NCBI GenBank assembly: GCA_016705575.1
Contig: JADIXX010000003.1
Span: 558,001 to 622,000 of the forward strand
Origin: Candidatus Aalborgicola defluviihabitans
Lineage (GTDB): Bacteria; Pseudomonadota; Gammaproteobacteria; Burkholderiales; Burkholderiaceae_C
DNA: 64,000 nucleotides
Reading direction: 5' to 3'
Positions within the stretch are counted from its first letter, which is position 1, and every line of letters starts with the position of its first letter. The translations under genes and the position numbers were made by a program. Positions 27,752 through 36,892 of the stretch are shown here, in pieces. The notes beneath the pieces were generated by a model. It saw only the letters and a program-made list of their open reading frames with translations, ran no database searches and was not told the DNA's origin.

Positions 27752-27771
27752 TTGTTGATGTATCTCAACAA
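27752..27771. promoter_or_regulatory. Perfect inverted repeat, FNR/ANR-like, upstream of hemerythrin gene
   Basis: TTGTTGA-TGTATC-TCAACAA is a perfect 7-6-7 palindrome 114 bp before the bacteriohemerythrin start. Its core TTGAT-GTAT-CTCAA matches the FNR consensus TTGATnnnnATCAA at 9 of 10 defined bases. An oxygen-responsive regulator would suit an oxygen-binding product. This is inferred from the motif only. Confidence 0.5.
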
Positions 27772-27885
27772 ATGCAAACTTACCAAAGATCAGGGATTAC
27801 CCTCTGCTGCATTGCAGCGTACATTTTTGCCATGGACTCAATTGAGCCCTCTTTTCGGTAACTCAAGTCAAGAAGGACACATCCC

Positions 27886-28410
27886 ATGGCAGCAGTAGCA
27901 GAGGAAATGGAAATCAAGAAAACCCCGTTCGTCATCGAATGGCGGGACGGTTTCAAGATCGGCGTGGCACAGGTAGACCAGGAGCATCGCCACCTATTTA
28001 CCTTGGTGCGGGCGCTCAACCTGGCCAGTGTGGACCAGACGGTGGAAGAGCTGCTGGATTACGTGGTCACCCACTTTTCCAACGAGCAGGACATGATGGA
28101 AAAGAGTGGTTACCCTGCTTTTGAACAGCACCTTAAGCTGCACGAAGAGTTTGCCGGACAGGTAGCCGACTTTTTGGGTAGCGGCTCCGACTGGACGGAA
28201 GACCGCGTACAGGAGTTGCGCCGATTCCTGAACAAGTGGCTGATCGGCCACATCATGACCCACGACCTGCGTTTTGGTAAATGGCATGCCAGCCATGCGG
28301 CGCAGAATGCAGCTGCTTTGCGTGTTGCGGCACAGCCTAGCGGCTTCTTTGCCCGCCTGTTTGGCAGCAAAAAACAGTCCGGTCAGGGCATCACTTCGAC
28401 GTATTCGTAA
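27886..28410 (+). CDS. Bacteriohemerythrin
   Basis: Diiron oxygen-binding protein of 174 residues. The family ligand pattern is visible: IEWRDGFKIGVAQVDQEHRH (first His), then HFSNEQDMM (His and Glu-type ligand position), HLKLHEEF (two His) and WLIGHIMTHDLRFG (His and Asp). Helices between them keep normal hemerythrin spacing. The last ~30 residues are an alanine-rich tail. ATG 27886 follows AAGGAC. It probably stores or senses oxygen or delivers it to oxidases. The 3' end overlaps the convergent radical SAM gene by 28 bp. Confidence 0.93.
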   Translation: MAAVAEEMEIKKTPFVIEWRDGFKIGVAQVDQEHRHLFTLVRALNLASVDQTVEELLDYVVTHFSNEQDMMEKSGYPAFEQHLKLHEEFAGQVADFLGSGSDWTEDRVQELRRFLNKWLIGHIMTHDLRFGKWHASHAAQNAAALRVAAQPSGFFARLFGSKKQSGQGITSTYS

Positions 28411-29570
28411 ACCGCGCAGTCCATGATCTGCTTGCGCACCGGCAGCGTGGCCTGCTCAAACCAGGCCTGCGGGTTGCGTTTGTCGATTTCCTGACCCATG
28501 AAGCGGATCAGGTCGCAAATGGGTTCCACCACGTTGGCGCGGTAGCGCAGGTCGTTCTTCACATAGCCCAGGTACATGTTCTTCATGCAGTTGCCCCGGC
28601 ACCAGGCGTAGGCCTCGCAGCTATGGCAGGGCATGGCTGGGTCTTGCTGTAACGGGCTCTTTTGCAGCCAATTGGTTTTGACGTCGCCCATCTTCATGGC
28701 CGGGGCGTACATCATGTCCGGGCAAGGGTAAATCTCGCCGTTGGGCATCACGTTGAGCAGGTGGGTGGAGACGCGGCATTGCGTGGCCCCGGCATACAGC
28801 TCTTGTGCCCGGGTGGGGAACAGCTTGTTGCGAACCATGCCCATCAGCGGAATCAGCGGGTAGAGCACATCGGTGCGGGAGAAGAATTTGTCGATCAGTT
28901 GCACCAGCACCGCTTTGCGCTTGTCCACCGAGTCGCCCGCGTACATTTCGTCGGCGACAAACTGCCAGTACAGGTAGTCAAACGGCGTGCCCTCAGACAC
29001 CAGTTCGTCCAGCTCTTCAAAACAGGTGTCGGGGTTGCCCCACGTGACGCGGGCGGTGATGGAGCCGCCAATGTGTTCACGCACCTCGGTCAGGTTTTTG
29101 ATCACCTGGCGGTAAATGCCCTTGCCCCGGTAGCCGTCGGTGGTGGCTTGTCCACCATCAATCGAGGCCAGCACGTTGGACAGGCGGTTCAGCGCCCATT
29201 CGGGCAGGTGGTCGATCAGCGTGGCGTTGGTCTGCAACTGGAAGCGGAACTTGGGGAAGCGCTGCATCACTTCGAGCATCAGCGGCTTGTTCAGCGTGGG
29301 CTCGCCGCCGTAGAAGGTGACGTACACCTCTTTGCCCTGCAGGTGCTTGTCCACAAATGCGACCAACTGCTCAATGTCGTATTCCACGTGCACCTGCGAG
29401 CCCAGCACGTCGCCCACACCCAGTGAGCAGTAACTGCACTTCAGGTTGCATTTGAGGGTGGTGAGCAGTTGCAGCTCAACCCGACCGCCCACGATGGGAT
29501 TGGGGTGCGATTCAGGAATCGTTTGGCCGGCTTTGGCGGGCAAAAAGTGGATGGGAGTTTCGGTGTGCAT
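28383..29570 (-). CDS. Radical SAM/SPASM domain protein
   Basis: A 395-residue radical S-adenosylmethionine enzyme. The 4Fe-4S motif is CNLKCSYC (C-x3-C-x2-C) in LLTTLKCNLKCSYCSLG, followed by the FYGGEPTLNKP loop and QLQTNATLI. The C-terminal SPASM region has further cysteines: QCRV, YPCPDM, MPCHSCEAYAWCRGNCMKN. SPASM enzymes commonly modify peptides or proteins or mature another enzyme. I find no convincing small precursor-peptide gene beside it, so the substrate is unknown. ATG 29570 (MHTETPIHF) is chosen. The frame is open to 29684, and neither start has a clear ribosome binding site. Convergent overlap with the hemerythrin gene. Confidence 0.87.
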   Translation of the reverse strand: MHTETPIHFLPAKAGQTIPESHPNPIVGGRVELQLLTTLKCNLKCSYCSLGVGDVLGSQVHVEYDIEQLVAFVDKHLQGKEVYVTFYGGEPTLNKPLMLEVMQRFPKFRFQLQTNATLIDHLPEWALNRLSNVLASIDGGQATTDGYRGKGIYRQVIKNLTEVREHIGGSITARVTWGNPDTCFEELDELVSEGTPFDYLYWQFVADEMYAGDSVDKRKAVLVQLIDKFFSRTDVLYPLIPLMGMVRNKLFPTRAQELYAGATQCRVSTHLLNVMPNGEIYPCPDMMYAPAMKMGDVKTNWLQKSPLQQDPAMPCHSCEAYAWCRGNCMKNMYLGYVKNDLRYRANVVEPICDLIRFMGQEIDKRNPQAWFEQATLPVRKQIMDCAVYEYVEVMP

Positions 29571-29730
29571 GGTGTGGCGGTCAAAAGGCGTTGGGCGCCG
29601 ATGGTAAGCGCTGGATGCCGTAATCCGCAGTTCAAATGCCTGTTTCTGCACATTGTTTGACCCAGTCGGGGTTGTGCCGGGCATGGGTGGGTCGCGGTGG
29701 CCGAAAACTTATAAGCTTTTCCGACCTCTA

Positions 29731-29771
29731 GCCCTCGTGGAATAGGGCGATTTCGCTATTGTTTTTGTAGT
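29731..29771 (+). repeat. Dispersed 41-nt element, copy 4 (intergenic)
   Basis: GCCCTC 29731-29736, 18-nt spacer, GCTAT 29755-29759, loop TGTTTTT, GTAGT 29767-29771. The two mismatches in the stem are G-U pairs only when read on the plus strand. It lies between tRNA-Arg and the radical SAM gene; nothing else is recognisable in this 259-bp gap. Confidence 0.85.
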
Positions 29772-29829
29772 GTGCCATTTGCTGGCAAAACCTGCTGTTC
29801 TGCCCGGCATGCCGCAGGGCGGGGAGGGG

Positions 29830-29904
29830 TGGTCCCGCTGACAGGAATCGAACCTGTATCTAGCACTTAGGAGGCACTCGTTCTATCCATTGAACTACAG
29901 CGAG
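29830..29904 (-). tRNA. tRNA-Arg (anticodon CCU)
   Basis: On the minus strand the acceptor arms CTCGCTG and CAGCGGG pair (one G-U). The D arm follows, then anticodon stem AGTGC/GTGCT with loop CTCCTAA giving anticodon CCT, and T-arm CAGGTTCGATTCCTG. The 3' CCA is encoded in the DNA. 75 nt including CCA; it reads AGG codons, rare in this GC-rich genome. Confidence 0.96.
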
Positions 29905-29931
29905 ACTGGCTGCATTGTAAGGGCCACCGCC

Positions 29932-32900
29932 TCAATCGTAGGGCAGCGTAAATATCAGGTCGATGGCGCTTTGCTCGCCCGTCTGGGCGCGGACCGTGAC
30001 GCGGCGCGACAGGTCATAAAAGATATAAAGCGTGCCCAGGATGCCGCTCAGGCTGCGTTCGTAGGCCACGTAAAAATCACGCGACAGGCGCTTGCCCAGC
30101 ACCACTGTGGTGGCGTCGGCGCTGGTGGCGCCACCGCGCACAGACAGTTCATCCAGCCCGATGGCGTCCCCCAGACTTCCCGTTGGGGTCTTGCCATTGC
30201 CCCGCAGCAGTGCCAGTGCGGCCTGTTGCAGCATGGCCGTCTCTGCTCCGCCGTTCGCGGCGGCGCGTCCCAGAATCAGCCACGAAAGTTTTTCGGCATC
30301 GGGCAAGTCGGGCTCGGCATAGAGCCGGGCCACAGGCGAGCGTGCCGTTCCCCTGATCTGAACCCCGACGCGTTGCTGCAGGTTGGGACGAATCGCCAGG
30401 ATGTCGAGATACGGGTTGTTGTAGGGGCCGGCAAACCGGAGCACGCCTTGTTCAATGCTGAGCAGCTGGCCATAGGCCCGGTACGTGCCACCCACCGTGG
30501 CCAGCTCGCCGGTGAGACGGGGCGTGAGGTCGACTCCGGCACTGCGCAATTCCAGGTTGCCAGCCAGCCGGGTGACAAGTCCGCTACCGCGCACCAAAAA
30601 GTTGGGCCCCAGGTCCAGGGTGATGTCCACATCGGGTATGACGCGCGGGCTCTTGGTTGCTGGGGTTGTGGCGGTTGTTTTGGCCACTGTCGCAGGTGCC
30701 TGTGGGTCGGCGGGGGCCCGCACCACCACATCGTCGCCCAACCGGGGCGCGGTGTCTTCCGGCAGGATAAAGAGGGCCTGATCGGCTTTGAGGTTGCCGC
30801 GAATGGCCAGTTTGGTGTCATTCAGGCGCGCGGTCAGCGTGCCCGATACCACCAGGTTGCGGTCGGCCCGGGCGCTGACGCGCAGAGCCAGGGCGGTGGC
30901 ATCCAACTCCATGCGCACGTGCTGTAACGCACTGGGGCTGGCTGCAGTATCACCGCCAGTGGAAGGTACCCATACGACCGAGCCCTTGACGCGGAGCAGG
31001 CCTCCGTTGGCGCCGCCCGCACCGAGCAGGGTGAAGTCGTCAATGTCCAGGCGCTGCCCGTCTAGCGTGGCGCGCAGTGACCCTTGGCTGAAATCCAGTC
31101 CATCCACCACTGAGCGCACGGCCAGATCCTGCGCCACCAGGTTGCCGCGCCATTGGGGTGCATTGCGGGTGCCCGACAGCACGGCGTCGGCGTCGAGTGA
31201 GCCGCGCAGTCGCCAACCCGGCGGGGCGAGCAGAGACCAGATTCCCACGGGAGGCAACTGCGCCTTGATGGTGGCACCCACGGCTGCGTCTGCGGGCCAG
31301 TTCCAGGAGCCGTCCTGGCGCTGCAGGCGGGTGTTGAAATCTGCCTGGGCCTTGCCGGCCCGTTCGCTGTCCCAGCGCAAACTGGCGCTTAGCTGGTCGC
31401 CCTCGGCGGTGACCACCAGACGTGCCTCGCGCACCCCTGCGGCTAAGCTGCTGGCACCCGCTTCGGTCTGCAACAACAAGTCGCCGCTGGTGCGTTCCAG
31501 CGTGGCGTGCAGGCGCAAGGTTTCGGCGCTGGTGGCGTCCCATGCTCCACCAAACAACACGTCGCCACGCAAGCCCAGGTTGGCCATCTGGGTTTGACCG
31601 AGTAGATCCAGCCAGGCCAGCGGCAGGTCCGCAACGCGGCCCTGCGTGCGCCATTCGGTGCGCGCGCCAAGGCGTCCACTGGCCGTTTGCTGGGACCAGC
31701 GGGCGGGTTGCCAGCTTACCAAGGCAGAGCCCGGCACCGGCCCGCTCAAGCGAGCAGAGCCTGCCGACGTCTGCAGTGTGTGGGTTGTGCCGATTTGCTT
31801 GCTGTTGAACGTGACAGGGTCGCTTAACTGCAGGGTCCAGGTGCCAGGCTTCATGCGGTCCTGCGCTGTCAATTGGGCGGTATCCAGCAACGCTTGCCAG
31901 GCGCCTTCGCCCAGGCGCCCTCCGTGGGCCTGCGCCTGCAGGTTGAAGCGCTGGGTGCCAGTTTCTGCCTGGCCCCGGGTGGTCAGACTCAGCGAACGCA
32001 GGGTGCCCGATGCGTCCACCTGCCAGTCGCGTAGTTGAAGGGCTTGGGGAGCGGACTGGCCGGCGGTGCGCAGTTCGAGCTTGGGCACGCGTAGGCCAGC
32101 CTGAATGCGCAGCGCTTCGCCCTGGTTCTGCCAGCCGCCTTGCCAGTGGCCCGTGAATGCCGCGTTGCCCTGAACGGACGTTTGGCCCAGTGTGGTGGGT
32201 GCACCCGGCAGGCGGGCGATCCAGCGCGAGGCGAGTGCCGCGTCGGTTACGGTCAGGCGCACATCGCCCTCGCCTCGGTTGCTGGCCAGGTGCCCTGCCA
32301 GGGTTGACTGGGCGCCGGGCACAAGCAGCGTGAGTTGGCCTTCCATCGCCTGGGTGACCGTGTGAAAAGTCAGCTGACCTTGCAGTTGTGCGTCATCGGT
32401 CTGTACGTTCAGTTTTGCCAGTTTTAGCAGTGGCGCTTCCCATAGGCCTTGTGCGTGAACCGTCTTCAGCCGCAGGCCGTTGAACGTGCGCTGTCCGCCT
32501 GGGGTGCCCGCCGTGTTGGTATTGGCTTTGCCTTTGGCGGCTTGCAGGGTTGCTTCGAAAGCGATGCCCGACGGCACCTCCTGCGCGGTCAACTGGCCGT
32601 CCAACACGGCTTCGCCCAACCGTGAGTCCAGCGCAGCGGGGTTGATGCGGTAAACGCTGGCGCTGCCATTCCATTGGGCGGGCGCCGGGGAGCCCGTTGC
32701 GCTGGTGTTGGCGGTGGTGGTGGTGCTGAGCTGCCCTTTGGCTTCGATGTGGCCACCGGCACCCGTGGCTTTTAGCGACTCAATACTCCACTGACTCTTG
32801 GCATAGGTGACCGTGGCAACCAGGTTCTCCAGTGGCAGGCGTTGCTGGTTCCAGGGGCCGCTGAGCGTGTTGTTGAGCTGGATGGCAGCCTTCCAGCCTG

Positions 32901-33834
32901 TGCCGTCCGGGGTGACGGTGGCGGTGCCAGCCAAGCGTGTCTGCGGTGCTTGCGGCCATAGCGCAGCCAGGTCCAGTGCCTGCCAGCGTGCGTGGGCCTC
33001 GGCTACCGGCTGCGGCTGCCAGGGCTGGATGCGCGCGCTGACTTGGGCCTGCATCGCCGGCTGGTTGACGGGTGAAGGATGAGGTGTTGGTGGGCTTGGC
33101 TGTGGATCTGGCACCAGCGCTGCCTGTAGCTCCAGCGCGGCGTCGCGCCCGGCCAGTGGGCCGGTGAGGGTGGCGTGCGCCTGGACCAGCAAGGGCTTCT
33201 GGGTGGAGGGCAGGGTGGCTTGCACGGCGCCGTCAACTTGGACCGTCAGCGCCATGGGCGTGCGTGCCTGCAAGCTGCCCTTTACCTGGTATTTCCCTGA
33301 TGAAATACGTATCTGGCCCTCGTCCAATCTATGGATGTCACTATCAAAAACATAGTGACCAGAGAGTTCGGTGGCATTCAGCGACATGGACCCGGTCCAT
33401 TCCACGGTGTCCACGGAAAACGGCACATCCACCTTCAAAGGCAAGCTCAGGTCCGTGGGCGGCACACGGGCATCCGGCTCACTTGGCGCGCGGCGGTCGT
33501 CAACGTGGAGGGTTTTGGCATTGACCTGGCCCAGCCGGAGTTCGCCGCCCAAAAGCGGTCGCAGCGACCAGGCAACCGTTATGTCGCGCAGCTCGATGCT
33601 GAGATCCCCTTGCTGCCAGCGCAACCAGCCAATACTTCCGCCACTGCGCACCGAGCCGGTGACCTCTTTGGCTTCCAGGGTCTGGCCTGCGGGCAGCCAA
33701 CGCTGTAGCTGACCCAGGGCGGTTGCAAGGGATGTACCGGTGCCGGTCCAAGACCAAAGGGCCGCTGCCAGTGCCGCTGCCAACACCAGCGTGGCGGCCA
33801 TCAGGTAAAGGGTGATGCGCAGTGCTTTCATCAA
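29932..33834 (-). CDS. tamB: Translocation and assembly module subunit TamB
   Basis: Very large (1300 residues) inner-membrane-anchored periplasmic protein of the AsmA/TamB (DUF490) family. With TamA it helps insert some outer-membrane proteins, or carries phospholipid between membranes. An N-terminal signal anchor (ALRITLYLMAATLVLAAALA) is followed by a long repetitive beta-rich region. The conserved C-terminal DUF490 domain contains PNLQQRVGVQIRGTARSP, LSVRGG and a final VRAQTGEQSAIDLIFTLPYD. The start overlaps the tamA stop by 4 bp. A dispersed repeat element lies antisense within it, at the codons for HYVFDSDIHRLDEGQ. Confidence 0.95.
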   Translation of the reverse strand: MMKALRITLYLMAATLVLAAALAAALWSWTGTGTSLATALGQLQRWLPAGQTLEAKEVTGSVRSGGSIGWLRWQQGDLSIELRDITVAWSLRPLLGGELRLGQVNAKTLHVDDRRAPSEPDARVPPTDLSLPLKVDVPFSVDTVEWTGSMSLNATELSGHYVFDSDIHRLDEGQIRISSGKYQVKGSLQARTPMALTVQVDGAVQATLPSTQKPLLVQAHATLTGPLAGRDAALELQAALVPDPQPSPPTPHPSPVNQPAMQAQVSARIQPWQPQPVAEAHARWQALDLAALWPQAPQTRLAGTATVTPDGTGWKAAIQLNNTLSGPWNQQRLPLENLVATVTYAKSQWSIESLKATGAGGHIEAKGQLSTTTTANTSATGSPAPAQWNGSASVYRINPAALDSRLGEAVLDGQLTAQEVPSGIAFEATLQAAKGKANTNTAGTPGGQRTFNGLRLKTVHAQGLWEAPLLKLAKLNVQTDDAQLQGQLTFHTVTQAMEGQLTLLVPGAQSTLAGHLASNRGEGDVRLTVTDAALASRWIARLPGAPTTLGQTSVQGNAAFTGHWQGGWQNQGEALRIQAGLRVPKLELRTAGQSAPQALQLRDWQVDASGTLRSLSLTTRGQAETGTQRFNLQAQAHGGRLGEGAWQALLDTAQLTAQDRMKPGTWTLQLSDPVTFNSKQIGTTHTLQTSAGSARLSGPVPGSALVSWQPARWSQQTASGRLGARTEWRTQGRVADLPLAWLDLLGQTQMANLGLRGDVLFGGAWDATSAETLRLHATLERTSGDLLLQTEAGASSLAAGVREARLVVTAEGDQLSASLRWDSERAGKAQADFNTRLQRQDGSWNWPADAAVGATIKAQLPPVGIWSLLAPPGWRLRGSLDADAVLSGTRNAPQWRGNLVAQDLAVRSVVDGLDFSQGSLRATLDGQRLDIDDFTLLGAGGANGGLLRVKGSVVWVPSTGGDTAASPSALQHVRMELDATALALRVSARADRNLVVSGTLTARLNDTKLAIRGNLKADQALFILPEDTAPRLGDDVVVRAPADPQAPATVAKTTATTPATKSPRVIPDVDITLDLGPNFLVRGSGLVTRLAGNLELRSAGVDLTPRLTGELATVGGTYRAYGQLLSIEQGVLRFAGPYNNPYLDILAIRPNLQQRVGVQIRGTARSPVARLYAEPDLPDAEKLSWLILGRAAANGGAETAMLQQAALALLRGNGKTPTGSLGDAIGLDELSVRGGATSADATTVVLGKRLSRDFYVAYERSLSGILGTLYIFYDLSRRVTVRAQTGEQSAIDLIFTLPYD
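33316..33356 (+). repeat. Dispersed 41-nt element, copy 5 (in tamB, antisense)
   Basis: GCCCTC 33316-33321, 18-nt spacer, ACTAT 33340-33344, loop CAAAAAC, ATAGT 33352-33356. The stem extends to a perfect 7 bp (TCACTAT/ATAGTGA), so both arms changed together relative to the GCTAT/ATAGC consensus. Confidence 0.88.
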
Positions 33835-35672
33835 AAGTTGAAACCCACGTTCACATGCAGGCGCAAGCGTTCGACCGCGACCCCATACGCCAGGTCAATT
33901 TGCAGTGGACCCACCGGGCTCTTCCAGCGCACGCCAACGCCAACACCCACCTTGGCGCGCAAATCAGCAGGCCTGTCAGCCACCGCGCCTGCGTCGATGA
34001 ATACTGTGCTTTCCCAGTCTGTCAGGAGGCCGTTGGAGATGATGGGGCGTTGCCACTCCACGCTGCCCGTGGCCAGGTAACGCCCGGCCGTGGTTTGCCC
34101 GTCGGGCAGTGTGATGCCCAGGCTTCGGTAGCCGTAGCCGCGCACACTGTTGTCGCCGCCTGCCAGAAACAGCTGGGTGCTGGGCAAGGCGACCCCGTCT
34201 TTGGCGAGCACGGCCCCCGCCTCTGCGCGTAGCGCCAAGCGCCCGGCACGCAGCGCGGTCTGGGTGCTGTCTGCCTGAACACCCAGTGGCGCAATACCGA
34301 TCCATCGCGCCATCACGCGGCCATACGGGTCATTCTGGCTACCCAGCGTGGAGCCGCCGCCTACCTGCACACCCAACCCCCAGCCTTTGGTGGGGAAGAC
34401 CGCGCTGTTGAAATTGCGCAGGGTCCATGCATAGTTGGCGCTCAATGCCTGGGCTATTGAGGGTTTGGTGGGGTCGCTGGTTGCGGTGTCCGCTCGTTCG
34501 TACTGCAGGTAGTAATTGCGGTCAATTCGGTCCCCGATCTGGCCACGCCCAACCCGCACGGTCTGGCTGTTGACGTCAAAGCTGCCCAGCGCCTGGTTCT
34601 GGAATTGTGCCGACGTGATCCAGCGCCAGTTGTCGACGTCGGGCGGCGAGGTGAGTTCGGACCCGAGGGTGCGGGACTCGCGGTCCAGCATCAGCTTGCT
34701 GACTGCGCGCCAGCCGATGCCCGGCACTTTGTGGTGGGTGTGTTCAACGGACAGGCGGGCGCCACCATCGGTGCTGGCACCCAGACCGAGCACCAGTTTT
34801 TGCAGACGCGCCTCGCGCAATTGCACCCGTACCGGTGCCGCTGTGGGATCGCCCGCAGTGTCGAGCGAGACAAAGGCCGAATCGAAGTAGCCGCTGTCCG
34901 TCAGACGCTGCTGTGCGTTGACCATTTCCGACTGGTCGTAGATGGAACCTGGCGTCAGACGCGCCAGCCGCGTGACCAGCTCTTCGTCATAACGCTTCAG
35001 CCCTTCGATGACCAGGCCACCCAGCTGGTAAGCGGGGCCAGAATCCACCGTGACGGCCAAGTGCGCCAGGCGGGTAACGGGGTCGATGTCGGCCAGTGTG
35101 GGAGCCAGTTGGCCAGTTGGGTAGCGCTGTGCAGTGAGTTCGCGCAGGGCCTGCTGCTTGGCGCTGTCCCAGCGCGCCTGGGTGAACCGCATGCCAGCCT
35201 GCAACGACCAGTCGTCTTCAATTTGCTGGCGCTGCGGCGCAGCCGCTGACTCGGCAAGAATGGGGCCGCTGAACTGCACCTGAACATCGGCCACCAGCGT
35301 GGGCTCACCGGGCACCACGGTCAGCGTTACCTTGCGCGTGGTTGCGCTGTCGCGAGGCGCTGCTTGGTCAAACCGGATGGAGGGGGTGAAATAGCCCAGC
35401 GTGCCAACCAGCTCCCGGGTCTCTTGCTCGGCGGTTGTCAGCAGACGCGCCAGCTCGCTGTCACTCAGGTCGGTAAGCGCGCGGTAACGCAGTAGCTCCA
35501 GATGGTTGGCCAACAGCGTGCGAATCTCGTCTGGGGCCTCTATGTGGAGTTCAAATGCGACGGACGCTGTTGCGGCTGTTGCGGCCGTTTGGGCCGGATT
35601 GGCGGACAGGTCTTGCGCCAGCAGGAGGCCAGGGGCGATGGCGACCATCAACCCGGCCAACAAAGCTTTCAT
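33831..35672 (-). CDS. tamA: Translocation and assembly module outer-membrane subunit TamA
   Basis: Omp85-superfamily outer-membrane beta-barrel of 613 residues, partner of TamB. A signal peptide (MKALLAGLMVAIAPGLLLAQ) precedes POTRA domains at about residues 40-270 (LVIEGLKRYDEELVTRLARL is the last POTRA). The barrel has the Omp85 signature region LFLAGGDNSVRGYGYRSLG (VRGY motif of strand 12 region). It ends in phenylalanine (LRLHVNVGFNF), the usual barrel insertion signal. Its ATG overlaps the VWA gene stop by 4 bp and its stop overlaps tamB by 4 bp, so all three should be co-translated. Confidence 0.95.
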   Translation of the reverse strand: MKALLAGLMVAIAPGLLLAQDLSANPAQTAATAATASVAFELHIEAPDEIRTLLANHLELLRYRALTDLSDSELARLLTTAEQETRELVGTLGYFTPSIRFDQAAPRDSATTRKVTLTVVPGEPTLVADVQVQFSGPILAESAAAPQRQQIEDDWSLQAGMRFTQARWDSAKQQALRELTAQRYPTGQLAPTLADIDPVTRLAHLAVTVDSGPAYQLGGLVIEGLKRYDEELVTRLARLTPGSIYDQSEMVNAQQRLTDSGYFDSAFVSLDTAGDPTAAPVRVQLREARLQKLVLGLGASTDGGARLSVEHTHHKVPGIGWRAVSKLMLDRESRTLGSELTSPPDVDNWRWITSAQFQNQALGSFDVNSQTVRVGRGQIGDRIDRNYYLQYERADTATSDPTKPSIAQALSANYAWTLRNFNSAVFPTKGWGLGVQVGGGSTLGSQNDPYGRVMARWIGIAPLGVQADSTQTALRAGRLALRAEAGAVLAKDGVALPSTQLFLAGGDNSVRGYGYRSLGITLPDGQTTAGRYLATGSVEWQRPIISNGLLTDWESTVFIDAGAVADRPADLRAKVGVGVGVRWKSPVGPLQIDLAYGVAVERLRLHVNVGFNF

Positions 35673-36883
35673 TTAGTTAAATGCCGCATGGCCTCCTCGA
35701 GGCCTTTGAGGGTGAGCGGGTACATGCGGTTGTGCACGATTTGCTGCACCACGCTGATGCTCTGGCGGTATTGCCACACACCCTGGGGTTCGGGGTTGAT
35801 CCAGGCAAACTTGGGGAAGGCGTGAATCAGCCGTTGCAGCCATTCGGCGCCGGCTTCCTCGTTGTTGTATTCAACGCTGCCGCCGGGCTGCAAAATTTCG
35901 TAGGGGCTCATCGTGGCGTCGCCCACAAAGATCAGTTTGTAGTCCTTGTTGTACTTGCGGATGATGTCCCAGGTTTCAAACTTTTCAGCAAAACGGCGGC
36001 GGTTGTTCTTCCACATGAAGTCATAGACGCAGTTGTGGAAGTAATAAAACTCCAGATGCTTGAATTCGGTCTTGGTGGCGCTGAAGAGTTCTTCCACGCG
36101 CTGGATGTGATCGTCCATGGTGCCGCCCACGTCCATCAGCAGCAGCACCTTCACATTGTTGTGGCGTTCGGGCCGCATTTTGATGTCGAGGTAACCGGCG
36201 TTGGCTGCGGTCTTGCTAATGGTCTCGTCCAGGTCCAGTTCGTCCTCATGGCCTTCGCGGGCAAACTTGCGCAGGCGGCGCAACGCCACCTTGATGTTGC
36301 GGGTGCCCAGTTCCTGGCTGTCGTCGTAGTCTTTGTAGGCCCGCTGGTCCCACACCTTGACGGCACTGCGGTTGCGCCCTTTGTCCTGCCCAATGCGGAT
36401 GCCTTGCGGGTTCTGGCCATAGGCACCAAAGGGCGAGGTGCCGCCTGTGCCAATCCACTTGCTGCCGCCCTGGTGCCGCTCCTTTTGCTCTTCCAGGCGC
36501 TTCTTGATGGTTTCCATCAATTCGTCCCAGCCCATTTTCTGGATCTTGGCCAGTTCTTCCGGGCTGAGGTTGAGCTCCAGGCTTTTGCGCAGCCATTCCA
36601 GCGGAATGTCCTTGGTGAAGTCGGCCAGCATCTCCACGCCTTTGAAGTAGGCGGCAAAGGCGCGGTCGAATTTGTCGTAGTGTTTTTCGTCCTTGACCAG
36701 CGTGGTGCGGCTCAAGTAATAAAAGTCGTCGATCTTGTAGCCACTGGGCTCGGAATCATCGTCACTAGGAGGGGCTTTGGGGCCGACCACGCCTTTTTGC
36801 AGGGCTTCGAGCAGGGTCAGGTATTCCCTCACGGAAACCGGCAGCTTGGCCGCGCGCAGCGTGTAGAAAAAATCCAGCAGCAT
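35669..36883 (-). CDS. VWA-domain protein (CoxE-like), partner of MoxR ATPase
   Basis: A 404-residue cytoplasmic protein with a C-terminal von Willebrand A-type domain. The metal-site (MIDAS) stretch reads LLLMDVGGTMDDH, a D-x-G-x-T variant of the usual D-x-S-x-S. FVGDATMSPYEI later carries the third metal loop. The N-terminal half is helical and charged. Such proteins pair with MoxR AAA+ ATPases to act as chaperones or cofactor-insertion machines; a MoxR gene lies three genes upstream in the same unit. The start is 9 bp after the GNAT stop, and the stop overlaps tamA. The client protein is unknown. Confidence 0.88.
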   Translation of the reverse strand: MLLDFFYTLRAAKLPVSVREYLTLLEALQKGVVGPKAPPSDDDSEPSGYKIDDFYYLSRTTLVKDEKHYDKFDRAFAAYFKGVEMLADFTKDIPLEWLRKSLELNLSPEELAKIQKMGWDELMETIKKRLEEQKERHQGGSKWIGTGGTSPFGAYGQNPQGIRIGQDKGRNRSAVKVWDQRAYKDYDDSQELGTRNIKVALRRLRKFAREGHEDELDLDETISKTAANAGYLDIKMRPERHNNVKVLLLMDVGGTMDDHIQRVEELFSATKTEFKHLEFYYFHNCVYDFMWKNNRRRFAEKFETWDIIRKYNKDYKLIFVGDATMSPYEILQPGGSVEYNNEEAGAEWLQRLIHAFPKFAWINPEPQGVWQYRQSISVVQQIVHNRMYPLTLKGLEEAMRHLTK

Positions 36884-36892
36884 GGCGTGTTC

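Noticed and set aside
29757..29816. Short minus-strand frames of 16-18 codons upstream of the radical SAM gene as possible precursor peptides
   Set aside because: They largely consist of the dispersed repeat and lack any leader/core pattern, repeated Cys/Ser/Thr or a ribosome binding site.
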